Shown here piece by piece: positions 6,746 to 15,362 of a stretch of DNA of 17,594 bases. The stretch covers positions 1 to 17,594 of the forward strand of contig CAZUMH010000074.1 of NCBI GenBank assembly GCA_964621645.1. The letters are read 5' to 3'. The notes beneath the pieces are model-generated. The model was given only the letters and a program-made list of their open reading frames with translations. It was not told the origin of the DNA and searched no databases. The position numbers were made by a program, and so were the translations under genes. The DNA is from CAZUMH01 sp964621645 (GTDB lineage: Bacteria > Zhuqueibacterota > QNDG01 > JAGLOF01). How positions within the stretch are numbered: position 1 is the stretch's first letter; each line of letters opens with the position of its first letter.

Positions 6746-8149
6746 TTATCGATTCTCCTCCTGCCCGATAATCCGCTCCTTAATGCTGAGAAGATATTTC
6801 AGAGCGGCGTCGTGTTCATTGGGGATATCCCCCTCCAGGATCGCCTCTTCGATTTCGGATTTCAGCCTGCCCACCAGGGGGCCCGGCTCCAAGCCGCAGA
6901 CGGCCATGATCTCATCACCACGTACCGGAGACTGGAATACTCTCATGCGGTCTTTCTCTTCCACCTCCAGGAGGCGGTTGGCCACGCAGTCGAAGTTTTC
7001 CAGATGCCGGCGCACTCGCTTGGGATTGCCCGAGGTGATGTCCGCCCGGCAGAGCATCATCAAATCTTCAATCTGGTTGCCGGCCTGAACCAGAAGACGT
7101 CGTACGGCGGAGTCGGTCACTTCTTCTCCGATGAGCTGAATGGGCCGCATGTGCAGCCGGGTGATTTTCTGGCTGTAACCGCAGTATTCCTTTGGTAGTT
7201 TAAGATTGCGGCAGATATGCTTCAGCATGCGTTCACCCACCAGCTCGTGTCCGTGGAAGGTCCAGCCCTGGACCTCTTCAAAACGCTTCACCCTGGGTTT
7301 GCCGATGTCGTGCACCAATGCGGCAAAGCGCAGGAGCAGGCTGTCAGTGACAGCGGCCAGGTTGTCCACCACTTTCAGGGTGTGCTGGAGCACATCCTTG
7401 TGATGGTGCTCCAGCCGCTGCTCCACGCCGGCCAATTTGTCCAGCTCGGGAAAGACAATTTCCAGGACACCCGTCTCCTGAAGAATTTTAAATCCGATGG
7501 ATGGTTTCGGATGGGAGAGGATCTTGAGCAGTTCATCCGTAATCCGTTCCTGGGAAACGATACTGAGCCGATTGCGTTCCCGGCGCATGGCCTCACGGGT
7601 AGGCCTGTCGATCTCAAAGTTGAGCTGGCTGGCGAAGCGGGCAGCCCGCATGATGCGCAGGGGGTCGTCCGAGAAGGTGCTGGCGGCTTCCAGAGGAGTG
7701 CGGATGCGGCGCTGTTTCACATCCTTGCGCCCCCCGAAGGGATCGATGATCTTCCCCAGCCCCTTTTTAGTTGCCGGACGGGCCAGGGTGTTTATGGTGA
7801 AATCCCTCCGTCTCAGATCCTCCTCAAGGGTGCCGCTGGTCACTTCCGGCTTGCGGGAATTGGGAAGGTAGGATTCAGCCCGGGCCGTGACGAATTCAAA
7901 CTTGTTGTCGCCCAGGAGGAAGGAGGCGGTGCCGAAGTTCCGGTACTGCACCAATCCGTGTCCCTTCAGCTCGGCCGCCGCTTTCACGGCCAGCCCGGGC
8001 CCGTCACCCACCACCACGAAATCAACTTCGGGAGTGGTGCGGCCCAGCAGCCTGTCGCGAACGTATCCTCCCACCGCGTACACTTGCATCTTTTCCCTTT
8101 CCGCCAGGGCTCCGATTTGTTTGATGCGATCTTCCAGCTTATTCTTCAT
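6746..8149 (-). CDS. CCA tRNA nucleotidyltransferase / poly(A) polymerase family protein with HD domain
   Basis: This 467-residue class II nucleotidyltransferase would add or repair the 3' CCA end of tRNAs, or act as a poly(A) polymerase, in the cytoplasm. The N-terminal catalytic head shows VGGYVRDRLLGR (26-37), the metal-binding E41-V42-D43, EEDLRRRDFTINTLA (109-123, the RRDFTIN motif) and DDPLRIMRAARFA (161-173), followed by ERITDELLKIL (201-211) of the RNA-binding part. A C-terminal HD domain has H256, the pair H280-D281 in LVHDIGKP, and H299/H301 in FHGHE, so phosphohydrolase activity is plausible. The first metal-binding residue is Glu where most relatives have Asp. The start at 8149 lacks a clear Shine-Dalgarno site but no other in-frame start is available. 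It stands alone, 129 bases from its neighbour. Which specificity (CCA, A-only or poly(A)) applies cannot be read reliably from sequence; in FCB lineages one such enzyme usually does full CCA addition. Confidence 0.9.
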   Translation of the reverse strand: MKNKLEDRIKQIGALAEREKMQVYAVGGYVRDRLLGRTTPEVDFVVVGDGPGLAVKAAAELKGHGLVQYRNFGTASFLLGDNKFEFVTARAESYLPNSRKPEVTSGTLEEDLRRRDFTINTLARPATKKGLGKIIDPFGGRKDVKQRRIRTPLEAASTFSDDPLRIMRAARFASQLNFEIDRPTREAMRRERNRLSIVSQERITDELLKILSHPKPSIGFKILQETGVLEIVFPELDKLAGVEQRLEHHHKDVLQHTLKVVDNLAAVTDSLLLRFAALVHDIGKPRVKRFEEVQGWTFHGHELVGERMLKHICRNLKLPKEYCGYSQKITRLHMRPIQLIGEEVTDSAVRRLLVQAGNQIEDLMMLCRADITSGNPKRVRRHLENFDCVANRLLEVEEKDRMRVFQSPVRGDEIMAVCGLEPGPLVGRLKSEIEEAILEGDIPNEHDAALKYLLSIKERIIGQEENR

Positions 8150-8278
8150 GAAAGCGACAATCCGCCTCTCTCTGTTTCCCTTTGATCACGGGTGAGGAGA
8201 GAAGCACTTGAGTCAACAGATTAATTCCCGGGATATTCATTTTTATTTGCAAAGGCTTTTCCCCCGTCCAGGTCCCGC

Positions 8279-9295
8279 TTATATTTTTTCACCGGAGATG
8301 GCGGCCTCTTTACGAACAACGTTCCGGTACCAGCGGGCGGTGCGCCTGATCCCTTCATCCGTATCAACTGAAGGAGCATAGCCCAGCAGGCTCCTGGCCT
8401 TGTCTATGGAAAAGTGAAAATCCACGCTTAAATGCCTGGCGAGGTAGCGGGTCAGGGGCGGACGACTGCGGATGTGAAACGCCGAGTAGATGGTCTCCAG
8501 AAGGGCGGCCAGCCCCCGGGCCACAACCGGATGGAGCGAGAGGCGTGGCCGGGGCAGATCCAGGGCCGCGGTCAGCTTTTCGAAGTAGGTGCGCCAGCTC
8601 ATCTCGACCCCGTCGGTGAGAATAAAGGCTTCTCCGGCGGCTTCCTTCTTCCTCCCCGTTAAAATGATTCCATCAACCAGATTTTCGATATAGGTAAAGG
8701 CTCCCAGTTTCCGGCCGCCGCCGATGTAGATGATGAGCCCTCTTTCCAGCAGGGCGGTCATCTTGAGCAGGCTGGTGCGGTCTCCCGGACCCCATACGTC
8801 GCCCGGACGTGCTATTGCCACTTCCAGCTTCCCGGCCCGGTGATAGGAGAGAGCCAGCTCCTCGGCTTCCCGTTTGGTCCGGCAGTAGTAGAAGGGCGTC
8901 GGCAGCTGGGGAGAGGTTTCGTCCATGTCGCGGGCGTCGATGAAGCTGTGCACGGCCACGCTGCTCACCAGTACGAAACGGCGCACCTTTGCCGCTACGG
9001 CGGCTTCGAGCAGGCTGCGGGCGCCTTCCACGTTGACCCGGCGGAAATATTCCAGGCTGCCCCAGTCGCTTACGGCCGCGGCGACGTGATAGACCAGGTC
9101 CATTCCTTTTACGGCCTCCTTCAGGGAGGAAGCGTCATCCAGGCTGCCGTAGACAAGTTCCGCCTCTATTCCCTCAAGCAGGGAAAGATCGCTGGTGGTG
9201 CGCACCAATCCCCGCACCTGATCCCCCCGCTTGATCAGCTCTGCGCAGAGGGCGGCGCCGACAAATCCGTTTGCCCCGGTTACCAGTACCCGCAT
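8279..9295 (-). CDS. NAD(P)-dependent extended short-chain dehydrogenase (3-beta-HSD/epimerase type)
   Basis: This 338-residue protein has the extended SDR fold. The nucleotide-binding motif TGANGFVG is at residues 6-13, VYHVAAAVSDWGS is at 68-80, the active-site serine region LVSSVAVHS at 109-117, and the catalytic YxxxK is Y137-C-R-T-K141. The later motif ARPGDVWGPGDR and the family's C-terminal pattern place it near the 3-beta-hydroxysteroid dehydrogenase/isomerase group, which includes bacterial OleD-like and sterol or NDP-sugar enzymes. It should be a cytosolic oxidoreductase; the substrate is unknown. The ATG at 9295 has AGGAG six bases upstream. It lies nine bases after the CPBP gene, so it is likely the last gene of the transporter-protease-SDR run. 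No olefin-synthesis partner genes (OleA, OleB, OleC) are visible, so I do not give an OleD name. Confidence 0.88.
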   Translation of the reverse strand: MRVLVTGANGFVGAALCAELIKRGDQVRGLVRTTSDLSLLEGIEAELVYGSLDDASSLKEAVKGMDLVYHVAAAVSDWGSLEYFRRVNVEGARSLLEAAVAAKVRRFVLVSSVAVHSFIDARDMDETSPQLPTPFYYCRTKREAEELALSYHRAGKLEVAIARPGDVWGPGDRTSLLKMTALLERGLIIYIGGGRKLGAFTYIENLVDGIILTGRKKEAAGEAFILTDGVEMSWRTYFEKLTAALDLPRPRLSLHPVVARGLAALLETIYSAFHIRSRPPLTRYLARHLSVDFHFSIDKARSLLGYAPSVDTDEGIRRTARWYRNVVRKEAAISGEKI

Positions 9296-9304
9296 GGCTG
9301 TCTC

Positions 9305-10054
9305 CTATCCCATCCTCATCGTAATAAATAAGTCGGTGCCGATACCGATGACGGCGTGCAGAAAGAGGGGATAGAGGAAGGAGCGGCTGCGTACGGCCAG
9401 ATATCCGAAGAGCAGTCCGGCCGGGATGGCGGCGAAGCTTTCCGCCGCCGGTTTGCCGATGTGTACGATAGCCGAGGGGATGGTCTGGATGAGGATGACC
9501 GCGACCGCTCCGAAACGGTCCTCAAGCCCGAAAATCATCAGGCCCCGGAAGAGAAACTCCCAGCCGAAGTAGTACAGCAGATAGAAAAGCTCGATAATGA
9601 GGAAGGATGGCGCATGCCGCATTACTTGCCCGGCCAGGGGATATTCGGCCTGCATGGCCGCGTCCCCGGAGCCCAGATAGGCGAAAAGGAGAAAGAGGGG
9701 CGCCAGTATCGCAAGCGATTTCAGGCCGAAGCGCCAATCACCCGGGCGAAGGCCCAGGTCCTTCAATGTTCTTTTAAAGAAGATAGCGGCGAAGACGAAA
9801 GGGATGAGGCCCATGAGCAGGAAAGCTGCCAGGTATTCGTAGATGGTGCTGGAGCCGGGAATACTCAGACCGGCCGCGATTTTCGGAAACAGTTCCGGAA
9901 AGTCCGCCTGTTTGCCATAGTAAACCCATACGGTCAGGACCAGGGGCACGAGGAGCAGGATCACCATCGAACGGTAATCGGCATCCGCAAAGAGTTTCTT
10001 CAGGCTGATAGTCTCTCCGGTCCGTGAATGTGTATTGTTATTGTTACTGAGCAT
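9305..10054 (-). CDS. CPBP-family intramembrane metalloprotease homologue (WEFLFRG subtype)
   Basis: This protein of about 249 residues is hydrophobic with roughly six to seven membrane segments. It carries the three CPBP/CAAX motifs, numbered here from the longer form starting at 10063: motif 1 YFGWEFLFRGLMIFG (165-179, E169 and R173), motif 2 with H201 (AIVHIGKPAAE), and motif 3 with H236 and D244 (FLHAVIGIGTD). The usual EExxxR reads WExxxR here, a recurring subtype. In known members these residues form a metal or catalytic site for cleaving prenylated or other membrane peptides; activity here is unproven. An ATG at 10063 adds three residues, but the AAGGA site touches it directly, while the ATG at 10054 lies eight bases beyond, so I chose 10054. 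It lies 39 bases after the MFS gene and nine before the SDR, indicating an operon. Confidence 0.85.
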   Translation of the reverse strand: MLSNNNNTHSRTGETISLKKLFADADYRSMVILLLVPLVLTVWVYYGKQADFPELFPKIAAGLSIPGSSTIYEYLAAFLLMGLIPFVFAAIFFKRTLKDLGLRPGDWRFGLKSLAILAPLFLLFAYLGSGDAAMQAEYPLAGQVMRHAPSFLIIELFYLLYYFGWEFLFRGLMIFGLEDRFGAVAVILIQTIPSAIVHIGKPAAESFAAIPAGLLFGYLAVRSRSFLYPLFLHAVIGIGTDLFITMRMG

Positions 10055-10093
10055 ATCACGCATCCTTATCTAAACGGCAGCAACGATCCATGC

Positions 10094-11416
10094 TTACGGC
10101 TTTTCCAGAACTTTCCCCGCTTTTCTGTCCGCCTGTTTCAGCAGCAGGGCGAAAATCAGTCCGACGACTCCCAGCCCCGCGAACATGATCATACTGGAGG
10201 TATATGACTGGGTAACATCCCGTAATCGTCCGTTAAGATAGGGGAACAGTCCGAGGCCGATATTCTGGATCATGGTCATCAGACCGAAAGCGGTCCCCAC
10301 TCTTTCTTTTGACACGACCATGGGAATCGACGGCCACATGGCCGCGGGCACCAGGACAAAAGCGATACCAAGACTGATCATGGGCAGGACGGGATAGATA
10401 TTGGTAATGCCCATAATCAGATGGCTGGGGATCATTATCAGTGATCCGAATATCATCAGGGTGGCCCGTTTCCCGACCCTGTCTACCAGGTGCCCGGCAA
10501 AGGGCGCGGCGATCATGGAAGCGAAAATGATGATAGAGGTGATGCCTCCCGCCGTACTGAACATATGGAAGAAACTGCCGAATACCTGGGTAAGAAATCC
10601 TCCGGACGTATCGGCTACCCGGGCGATACCCCATTTGTCCGCGAAGAAATCGGTGGAAAGGGCGGTAAAGGGAAAAATAGCCGAATAGAAGGTGACACAG
10701 AGCATCGTCACAAACCAGAAGCTTGGTTTGAAATGCCGGATGTCCTTGAGAACGATTTTTTCTTCAGTGTCGCCGTCTTTCAGCTGCAGCGCCTTCTCAC
10801 CTCTTCTGTCCAGGAGCACATATACGATGTTCGCCAGCAGCGAAATGACACAGAAAATAACCGCGGTCATCAGCGCGTACCGGTAGCTGCCGAAATGACT
10901 GGTGATCAATTCTCCGGTGTTGAAGCTGAACAGGGTTCCCAGTCTGCTGACGGTGAGGGCGATCCCGAATGAGAGTGCCAGCTCCTTGCCCTTGAACCAG
11001 CGGGCCAGAATGGCGCTCTGCGCCACCACCAGCGGTTCTGAGCCGGCGCCGAAGATAAAGCGGCCGACAAAGAGCACGGGAATGGAGCGTGAGAGGCCGA
11101 CAATGACCGCCCCGGTGAGCACCAGCAACGAGAAAATCATGCTCGCTCTCCGGGTGCCCAGCCGATCGATGAGAACCCCGCCGATGAATACCGAGAGAAT
11201 CGCAGCAATGCTGTACATGGTGTACATCGTTCCCACAGTGCCGCGGGCCGCGCCCAGGTCTTCGATGAGGCTGGGGGCTACCGCGCCGATGATATCATAG
11301 GCAAAATAGCTTCCGAAGGTCAGAAGGCTGGTAAATATGAGCACAGTGAATCGGAACGCCTTGGTCGAAGGATGGAATCCCTGGTGTTGTGTCGTCTGAG
11401 CTGGGGCATCAGTCAT
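10094..11416 (-). CDS. Major facilitator superfamily transporter, MFSD1-like
   Basis: This 440-residue transporter has about 12 membrane segments and a central cytoplasmic loop (about residues 205-230). The MFS motif A is GGVLIDRLGTRR (79-90). Several stretches closely follow animal MFSD1 as I remember it: FGSYFAYD (34-41), GRFIFGAGSEPLVVAQ (118-133) and WFKGKELALSFG (140-151), where MFSD1 has FGSYFCYD, GRFVFGIGGESLAVAQ and WFKGKELNLVFG. Mammalian MFSD1 is a lysosomal dipeptide uniporter working with GLMP, so a peptide or amino-acid role is a reasonable guess but not shown. It should lie in the inner membrane. The start at 11416 has GAGGTG about five bases upstream. It precedes the CPBP protease gene by 39 bases and follows a decayed DUF3667 gene on the same strand. 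Confidence 0.88.
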   Translation of the reverse strand: MTDAPAQTTQHQGFHPSTKAFRFTVLIFTSLLTFGSYFAYDIIGAVAPSLIEDLGAARGTVGTMYTMYSIAAILSVFIGGVLIDRLGTRRASMIFSLLVLTGAVIVGLSRSIPVLFVGRFIFGAGSEPLVVAQSAILARWFKGKELALSFGIALTVSRLGTLFSFNTGELITSHFGSYRYALMTAVIFCVISLLANIVYVLLDRRGEKALQLKDGDTEEKIVLKDIRHFKPSFWFVTMLCVTFYSAIFPFTALSTDFFADKWGIARVADTSGGFLTQVFGSFFHMFSTAGGITSIIIFASMIAAPFAGHLVDRVGKRATLMIFGSLIMIPSHLIMGITNIYPVLPMISLGIAFVLVPAAMWPSIPMVVSKERVGTAFGLMTMIQNIGLGLFPYLNGRLRDVTQSYTSSMIMFAGLGVVGLIFALLLKQADRKAGKVLEKP

Positions 11417-11526
11417 GGGTCACCTCGAGGTTTCGTTTTCTATCGACCTTAATAGTAGGTTTTTTTTAGACGAAATGCAAACATTCATTTTATTTTTCAC
11501 GGACAGCCACTCCCGTCCATAGTCGC

Positions 11527-12263
11527 CTATACACTCACCAGCGTCATCAGCGCCAGCAGGAGGAATCCCGGCATGATCATCAATATATAGAGAAAAAGGG
11601 CCAGAGCTGTTTTCAACACCGTCTTGGGCCAGGACTGTCCGTACACTCTTTTCATGGAAAGCAGGATCTGCACCAGAACAGCCGCATGCCTTCTTTCCCC
11701 CGGCTGTTGATAAATTCCGCTTTGCGGCGCAGGTAGCCGACAGCTCCCGTGGTGGTGGAATCATTCCACATAATGACGATATGGCCGCTGTCCGCGGCGG
11801 CTTTGGGAGTAAGATCGAATGTGGAGGTGATGGCTTCCGCCAGTCCCTTTTGCTCAGCTGAATTCAGGGACGGAGCACGGGCTGAGATGCCGCGGCGCAG
11901 GGAATCGGCGGCCGATTGTTTCCGCGCCGCCGCACCGGCTTCCGTACCGCTCTGGTCGATGCGGTTCTGCACGGTCAGGACGAAGAAAAAGAGAAAGGTG
12001 GTGAAGAGATAGAGCCGCAGGGGCAGAATGTAGCGGATCCGCCGTCCGGCCAGGTACTCGCTGGTGAGATGTCCGGGCCTGGTCACCAGGGGGACGACGC
12101 TGTGGACGAACTTTGAATCGAAGGTGAAATATTCGCCCAGAAAATCCTTCAGGAACTGTTGAAGAGTAAGGCGCCGGTCCGTGTTTTCCTGGCCGCAGCG
12201 GGGGCAGAAATTCGCCTTCCCGATAACGGCATTGCAGTTGAGGCATCTTCTCGAACGGGCCAT
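11527..12263 (-). pseudogene. Decayed DUF3667 membrane protein gene (internal deletion with frame change)
   Basis: The 5' part (12263 to about 11700) encodes a DUF3667-like N-terminus: a zinc-ribbon CLNCNAVIGKANFCPRCGQ (residues 8-26), then the conserved GEYFTFDSKFVHSVVPLV, RPGHLTSEYLAGRRIRYILP and a membrane segment (LRLYLFTTFLFFFVLTV). That frame stops at 11652, after only 203 residues. The conserved C-terminal part of the family appears immediately downstream in a different frame: SMKRVYGQSWPKTVLKTALA followed by a hydrophobic helix, ending at a TAG at 11527-11529. The middle membrane helices expected between the two parts are absent. The simplest reading is an out-of-frame deletion near 11690-11720. 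Function of the family is unknown. The start at 12263 has GGAG seven bases upstream. A truncated 203-residue product could still be made. Confidence 0.65.
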
Positions 12264-12608
12264 GTCCGGCTCCGGTTTTATCCAGTCAAGAGGAGTATTT
12301 TTCCCGGGATCTCAGGCGGGAACGGCTATAACATAAGAAATCAGCGGGAGTAATGCCAGGGGAAATCCGCTTTTTCAGGTAGTGGATATTTGACCGAAGG
12401 ATTGGGTTCGAGAGAAGAGGGGACTCTCTGGTTTCATTGTTAAACTGAAGAGAAGCCTGACAGAAGGATTTCTCCAGTTTGTCCGGAACTGTTCGGATGC
12501 ACCAGGACGAACCTGTCCACCCTTCCGCTGGCAAATGGACAGTTGGATGTAACGACGTCGGAAGGAAAAGACAGGAATCCCGTTCCCCTGATCCCGGTTT
12601 TCCTTTCC
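12264..12608. other. Intergenic region without a recognisable gene
   Basis: These 345 bases separate the secreted propeller gene from the DUF3667 remnant. I see no convincing gene; open frames on either strand lack family features. Just after the propeller stop codon there is an inverted repeat AAGGAAAA (12562-12569) / TTTTCCTT (12598-12605) with a smaller CAGG/CCTG pairing inside. This is a weak terminator candidate. A TGTTATAGC stretch on the minus strand (-10-like TATAGC at 12325-12330) is a weak promoter candidate for the run that begins at 12263. Confidence 0.4.
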
Positions 12609-15164
12609 TCAGCGGATGAGGGTCATCTTCCGTATGGCGCTGCTCCCTGCCGATTTCAACCGGCAGATGTACACGCCGGAGGGAACCTCGTTTCCGGACC
12701 CATCCCTTCCGTACCAGATAATCGTATGTGAACCGGCCTGTTCTCCCCGGTCCACAAGGATGCGGAGGAGCCGGCCCCGCAGATCGAGAATCTCAAGCCT
12801 GACCCGGGCCGGACTAGTCAGCCGGTAGGAAATGGTGGTGGAGGGATTGAAAGGATTGGGATAGTTCTGGGATAATTGGAAAGTCCGCGGCCGGGATTCA
12901 TCCTCAACTTTGGCCGGGATGCCGTTCAGGTCCAGCCGAAAGACACCGGCTCCGTCCGTGGTGGCGTAGAGATGCTGCCCGTCCGAAGAGATGGAAAGCG
13001 ACATGGCACTGCGATTCAGCAGGCCTTGATTGATGACCGCCCAGGTGAAACCGCCGTCTTCGCTCCGGTATATGCCGCTGTAATAGTCGCTGGTATAGGC
13101 GATGTTGCCGTTGGTGGGATCGAAAACGATATCGTGGATCGATCCGTTCGGCTCCAATCCGGCGTAGCCCGCCTGCCAGTTCTGGCCGCCGTCGAGCGTG
13201 ACATGAATGCCGCTGCCTTCCAGAGCGATGAGCAGATGGTCCGGGTCTCCGGGATCGAGGGCCACGGCGCGGATCAGCGAGGTGTCCGAAGGGGTGGTCA
13301 TAAGAGTCCAGGAATCGCCGCCGTCGGTGGTTTTAAATAAACCCGCTGTTGTAGCCGCGTAGACCAGCAAGGCGTTGGCGGGATGGAGGGCCAGGTCGAA
13401 GACGCTGATATCACCCAGATTGGCGTCGACGGCCCGCTCCCAGGTCACCCCGTTGTCGGTCGACCGCAGGACTCCGCCGCCGGCGAGAGCGACGGATATA
13501 TCTCCTCTTTCATGTCCCATCATCAGCCCTTCGGAACAGAGCGCGGCGTAGATCCGGTTTTCATCCGATTGAGGAAAAGCGAAGGTTGCCAGGATCTGAT
13601 TCGGTGTTTCCGGGGGGAGCAGGCTCTGCACCGTCTGCACCTGCCATACCCTGGTCCAGGAGCCGCCCCCGTTGAGTGTGCGTATTATGATGTTTTTGCC
13701 GGCCAGCACCTGGTCGAAGTGACGGGGATCACAGACCATGGTCATCCACTCCAGTCCGATAATATCGGTGCTGTTTATATCGGGATAGAATACGCCTTCC
13801 CAGGTATGTCCCGCGTCATTGGATTTCCAGATGCCGCTGCGGCCGGCTTCGAAAATCCGGGCCGGATTAAAGGGATCCACGCTGACGCTTCTGGCCTGAC
13901 ACCCGGTATACCCCAAACTGGCGTTCCGCCAGGTGTGACCGCCGTCTTCACTGAGAAAATTGCCGCCGTTGTAGTTGTTGGCGAAAAGCCGCAGGGAATC
14001 GCGGGGGTCACACTGCAGATCGATGGGCCAGCCGGCCACGATGCCGGGCGGTCCCCAGGTTTTGGTACCCGCACTCATGTGGATCCAGGTGGCGCCCGTG
14101 TCCCTGCTCATGTAGATGGCGCCGTCGCTACCGGCATAGGCGATGTTGCCGTAGGTCGGATGGATCTCCACAGCCGTGAAACACTCGCCCGGATTATCCT
14201 TTGGTTCGTAGACCTGGGTCCAGGTTTCACCGCCGTCGATGGTCCGGTAGATTCCCATGGGGGTATAATCGTCCAGGTCCATCTGATCCACGGCGGCTCC
14301 CGGTGTGATATGCCCGGCCGCGGCCAGAAGCAGGTCGGGATTGTCAGGATGCATGAAGATGCTGCCTATATAGAGAAAATTGAGTCCGTTGGCGACGCCG
14401 AGAGTATCCCAGGTCTGTCCGCCGTCAGTGGATTTCAGGATGCCAAGGCCGCCGAAAGGATATGGACTCTCCTCCGGATCGTCCGGTTCCCCGATAGCAC
14501 CCCGGTCGAAGATGCCGGTGGAGACAAAGAGCACCTGGGGATCACGGGGATCGATGCACATGTAGCGGGTCAGACTGGAGGGGACGCCGCCGTCCCAGAT
14601 CTTGCTCCAGCTTGCCCCGGCATTGATCGTCTTATATACGGCACCGCCGGTTCCCGGTCCCCAGACGGCGAAACCGATAGCCGGATCGGATGTCTCTCCC
14701 ATGGCATAGACGATGTCGGAAGAGGTCGGATCCACCGTGAAGCCGCGAAAGGTCAATCCGCCCTCATAATCGATGGTCACGCCGTTGTCACGGCGCTCCC
14801 AGGTGAGTCCGCCGTCCGTGGAGCGGTAAATATGTCCGGTGGGATTGGTTCCGGCCCAGAGGATCTGGGGATTATGCGAATCCACGGTGAGGCTGAAGAT
14901 CGGAACGGCGTCACCGGTCGGTCCGGACTGGGGCGGGATCCCTGTGTTGGACTGCTGCCAGGTGAGGCCGTTGTCTTCACTTCGGAAGACGCCGCAAAAA
15001 TTATCGGTGACATACCAGATGTCGGGATTGCTGAAATTATAACGGATGTCGTATCCCAGACCACCGGGCGGGCCGCCGCAGTAGGTCCAGACAAGAGAGT
15101 CCTGCGGGACGGCCGCAAGCCGGATGGGAAACATTAACAGCAGAATAAAAAGGGATGGTTTCAT
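12609..15164 (-). CDS. Secreted Asp-box beta-propeller protein with T9SS type A sorting domain
   Basis: This 851-residue protein begins with a signal peptide (MKPSLFILLLMFPIRLAAVP). Residues about 25-745 are BNR/Asp-box propeller blades of the sortilin/VPS10 or GH74-like style. I count 13 boxes of the S-x-D-x-G-x-T-W type, starting near residues 62, 115, 179, 245, 308, 353, 405, 448, 496, 568, 612, 656 and 701 (e.g. SEDNGLTW, STDGGQTW, SEDGGFTW). That many suggests two propellers in tandem. The C-terminus (about 763-851) is a FlgD-like Ig/T9SS type A sorting domain: NYPNPFNPSTTI (767-778), the late motif PSGVYICRLKSAG (828-840) and the basic end RKMTLIR. It is therefore exported by Sec and then sent through type IX secretion to the surface or medium. 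The enzymatic or binding role is unknown; GH74 glycosidase activity is possible but I cannot place its catalytic residues. AAGGAGGA precedes the ATG by about ten bases. It is a single gene, divergent from the ECF sigma operon. Confidence 0.92.
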   Translation of the reverse strand: MKPSLFILLLMFPIRLAAVPQDSLVWTYCGGPPGGLGYDIRYNFSNPDIWYVTDNFCGVFRSEDNGLTWQQSNTGIPPQSGPTGDAVPIFSLTVDSHNPQILWAGTNPTGHIYRSTDGGLTWERRDNGVTIDYEGGLTFRGFTVDPTSSDIVYAMGETSDPAIGFAVWGPGTGGAVYKTINAGASWSKIWDGGVPSSLTRYMCIDPRDPQVLFVSTGIFDRGAIGEPDDPEESPYPFGGLGILKSTDGGQTWDTLGVANGLNFLYIGSIFMHPDNPDLLLAAAGHITPGAAVDQMDLDDYTPMGIYRTIDGGETWTQVYEPKDNPGECFTAVEIHPTYGNIAYAGSDGAIYMSRDTGATWIHMSAGTKTWGPPGIVAGWPIDLQCDPRDSLRLFANNYNGGNFLSEDGGHTWRNASLGYTGCQARSVSVDPFNPARIFEAGRSGIWKSNDAGHTWEGVFYPDINSTDIIGLEWMTMVCDPRHFDQVLAGKNIIIRTLNGGGSWTRVWQVQTVQSLLPPETPNQILATFAFPQSDENRIYAALCSEGLMMGHERGDISVALAGGGVLRSTDNGVTWERAVDANLGDISVFDLALHPANALLVYAATTAGLFKTTDGGDSWTLMTTPSDTSLIRAVALDPGDPDHLLIALEGSGIHVTLDGGQNWQAGYAGLEPNGSIHDIVFDPTNGNIAYTSDYYSGIYRSEDGGFTWAVINQGLLNRSAMSLSISSDGQHLYATTDGAGVFRLDLNGIPAKVEDESRPRTFQLSQNYPNPFNPSTTISYRLTSPARVRLEILDLRGRLLRILVDRGEQAGSHTIIWYGRDGSGNEVPSGVYICRLKSAGSSAIRKMTLIR

Positions 15165-15362
15165 AATCCGTATTTCCTCCTTGTCCTTGGATGACGGAAA
15201 GGATGGATGACGTTTTCCGCTTCGGTGATGAAAATGGTAAAATAATCCGATAGTAAAGAGTTATCGCAATGTATTACATCAGAAGGAATAATTTAGTCTA
15301 CGTAACTTGTCCACTAAAAAAGAATACGGGATTGTAACATCGTATGATGAAAAGGGATAGTG

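Noticed and set aside
7217..8185. A 322-codon open frame on the plus strand
   Set aside because: It is antisense to the CCA enzyme, which has complete catalytic motifs; the antisense peptide has no recognisable domain.
11420..11764. A 114-codon minus-strand frame just before the MFS gene
   Set aside because: Its peptide is not family-like, and it is the wrong frame for both halves of the DUF3667 remnant that occupies the same bases.
12286..12534. An 82-codon minus-strand frame in the intergenic region
   Set aside because: Mixed composition, no domain, no clear ribosome site; nothing distinguishes it from chance.
13383..15137. A 584-codon open frame on the plus strand
   Set aside because: It runs opposite the 851-residue propeller gene, whose signal peptide, Asp boxes and sorting domain are unmistakable. 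The long antisense frame follows from GC-rich codon use and repeat periodicity.
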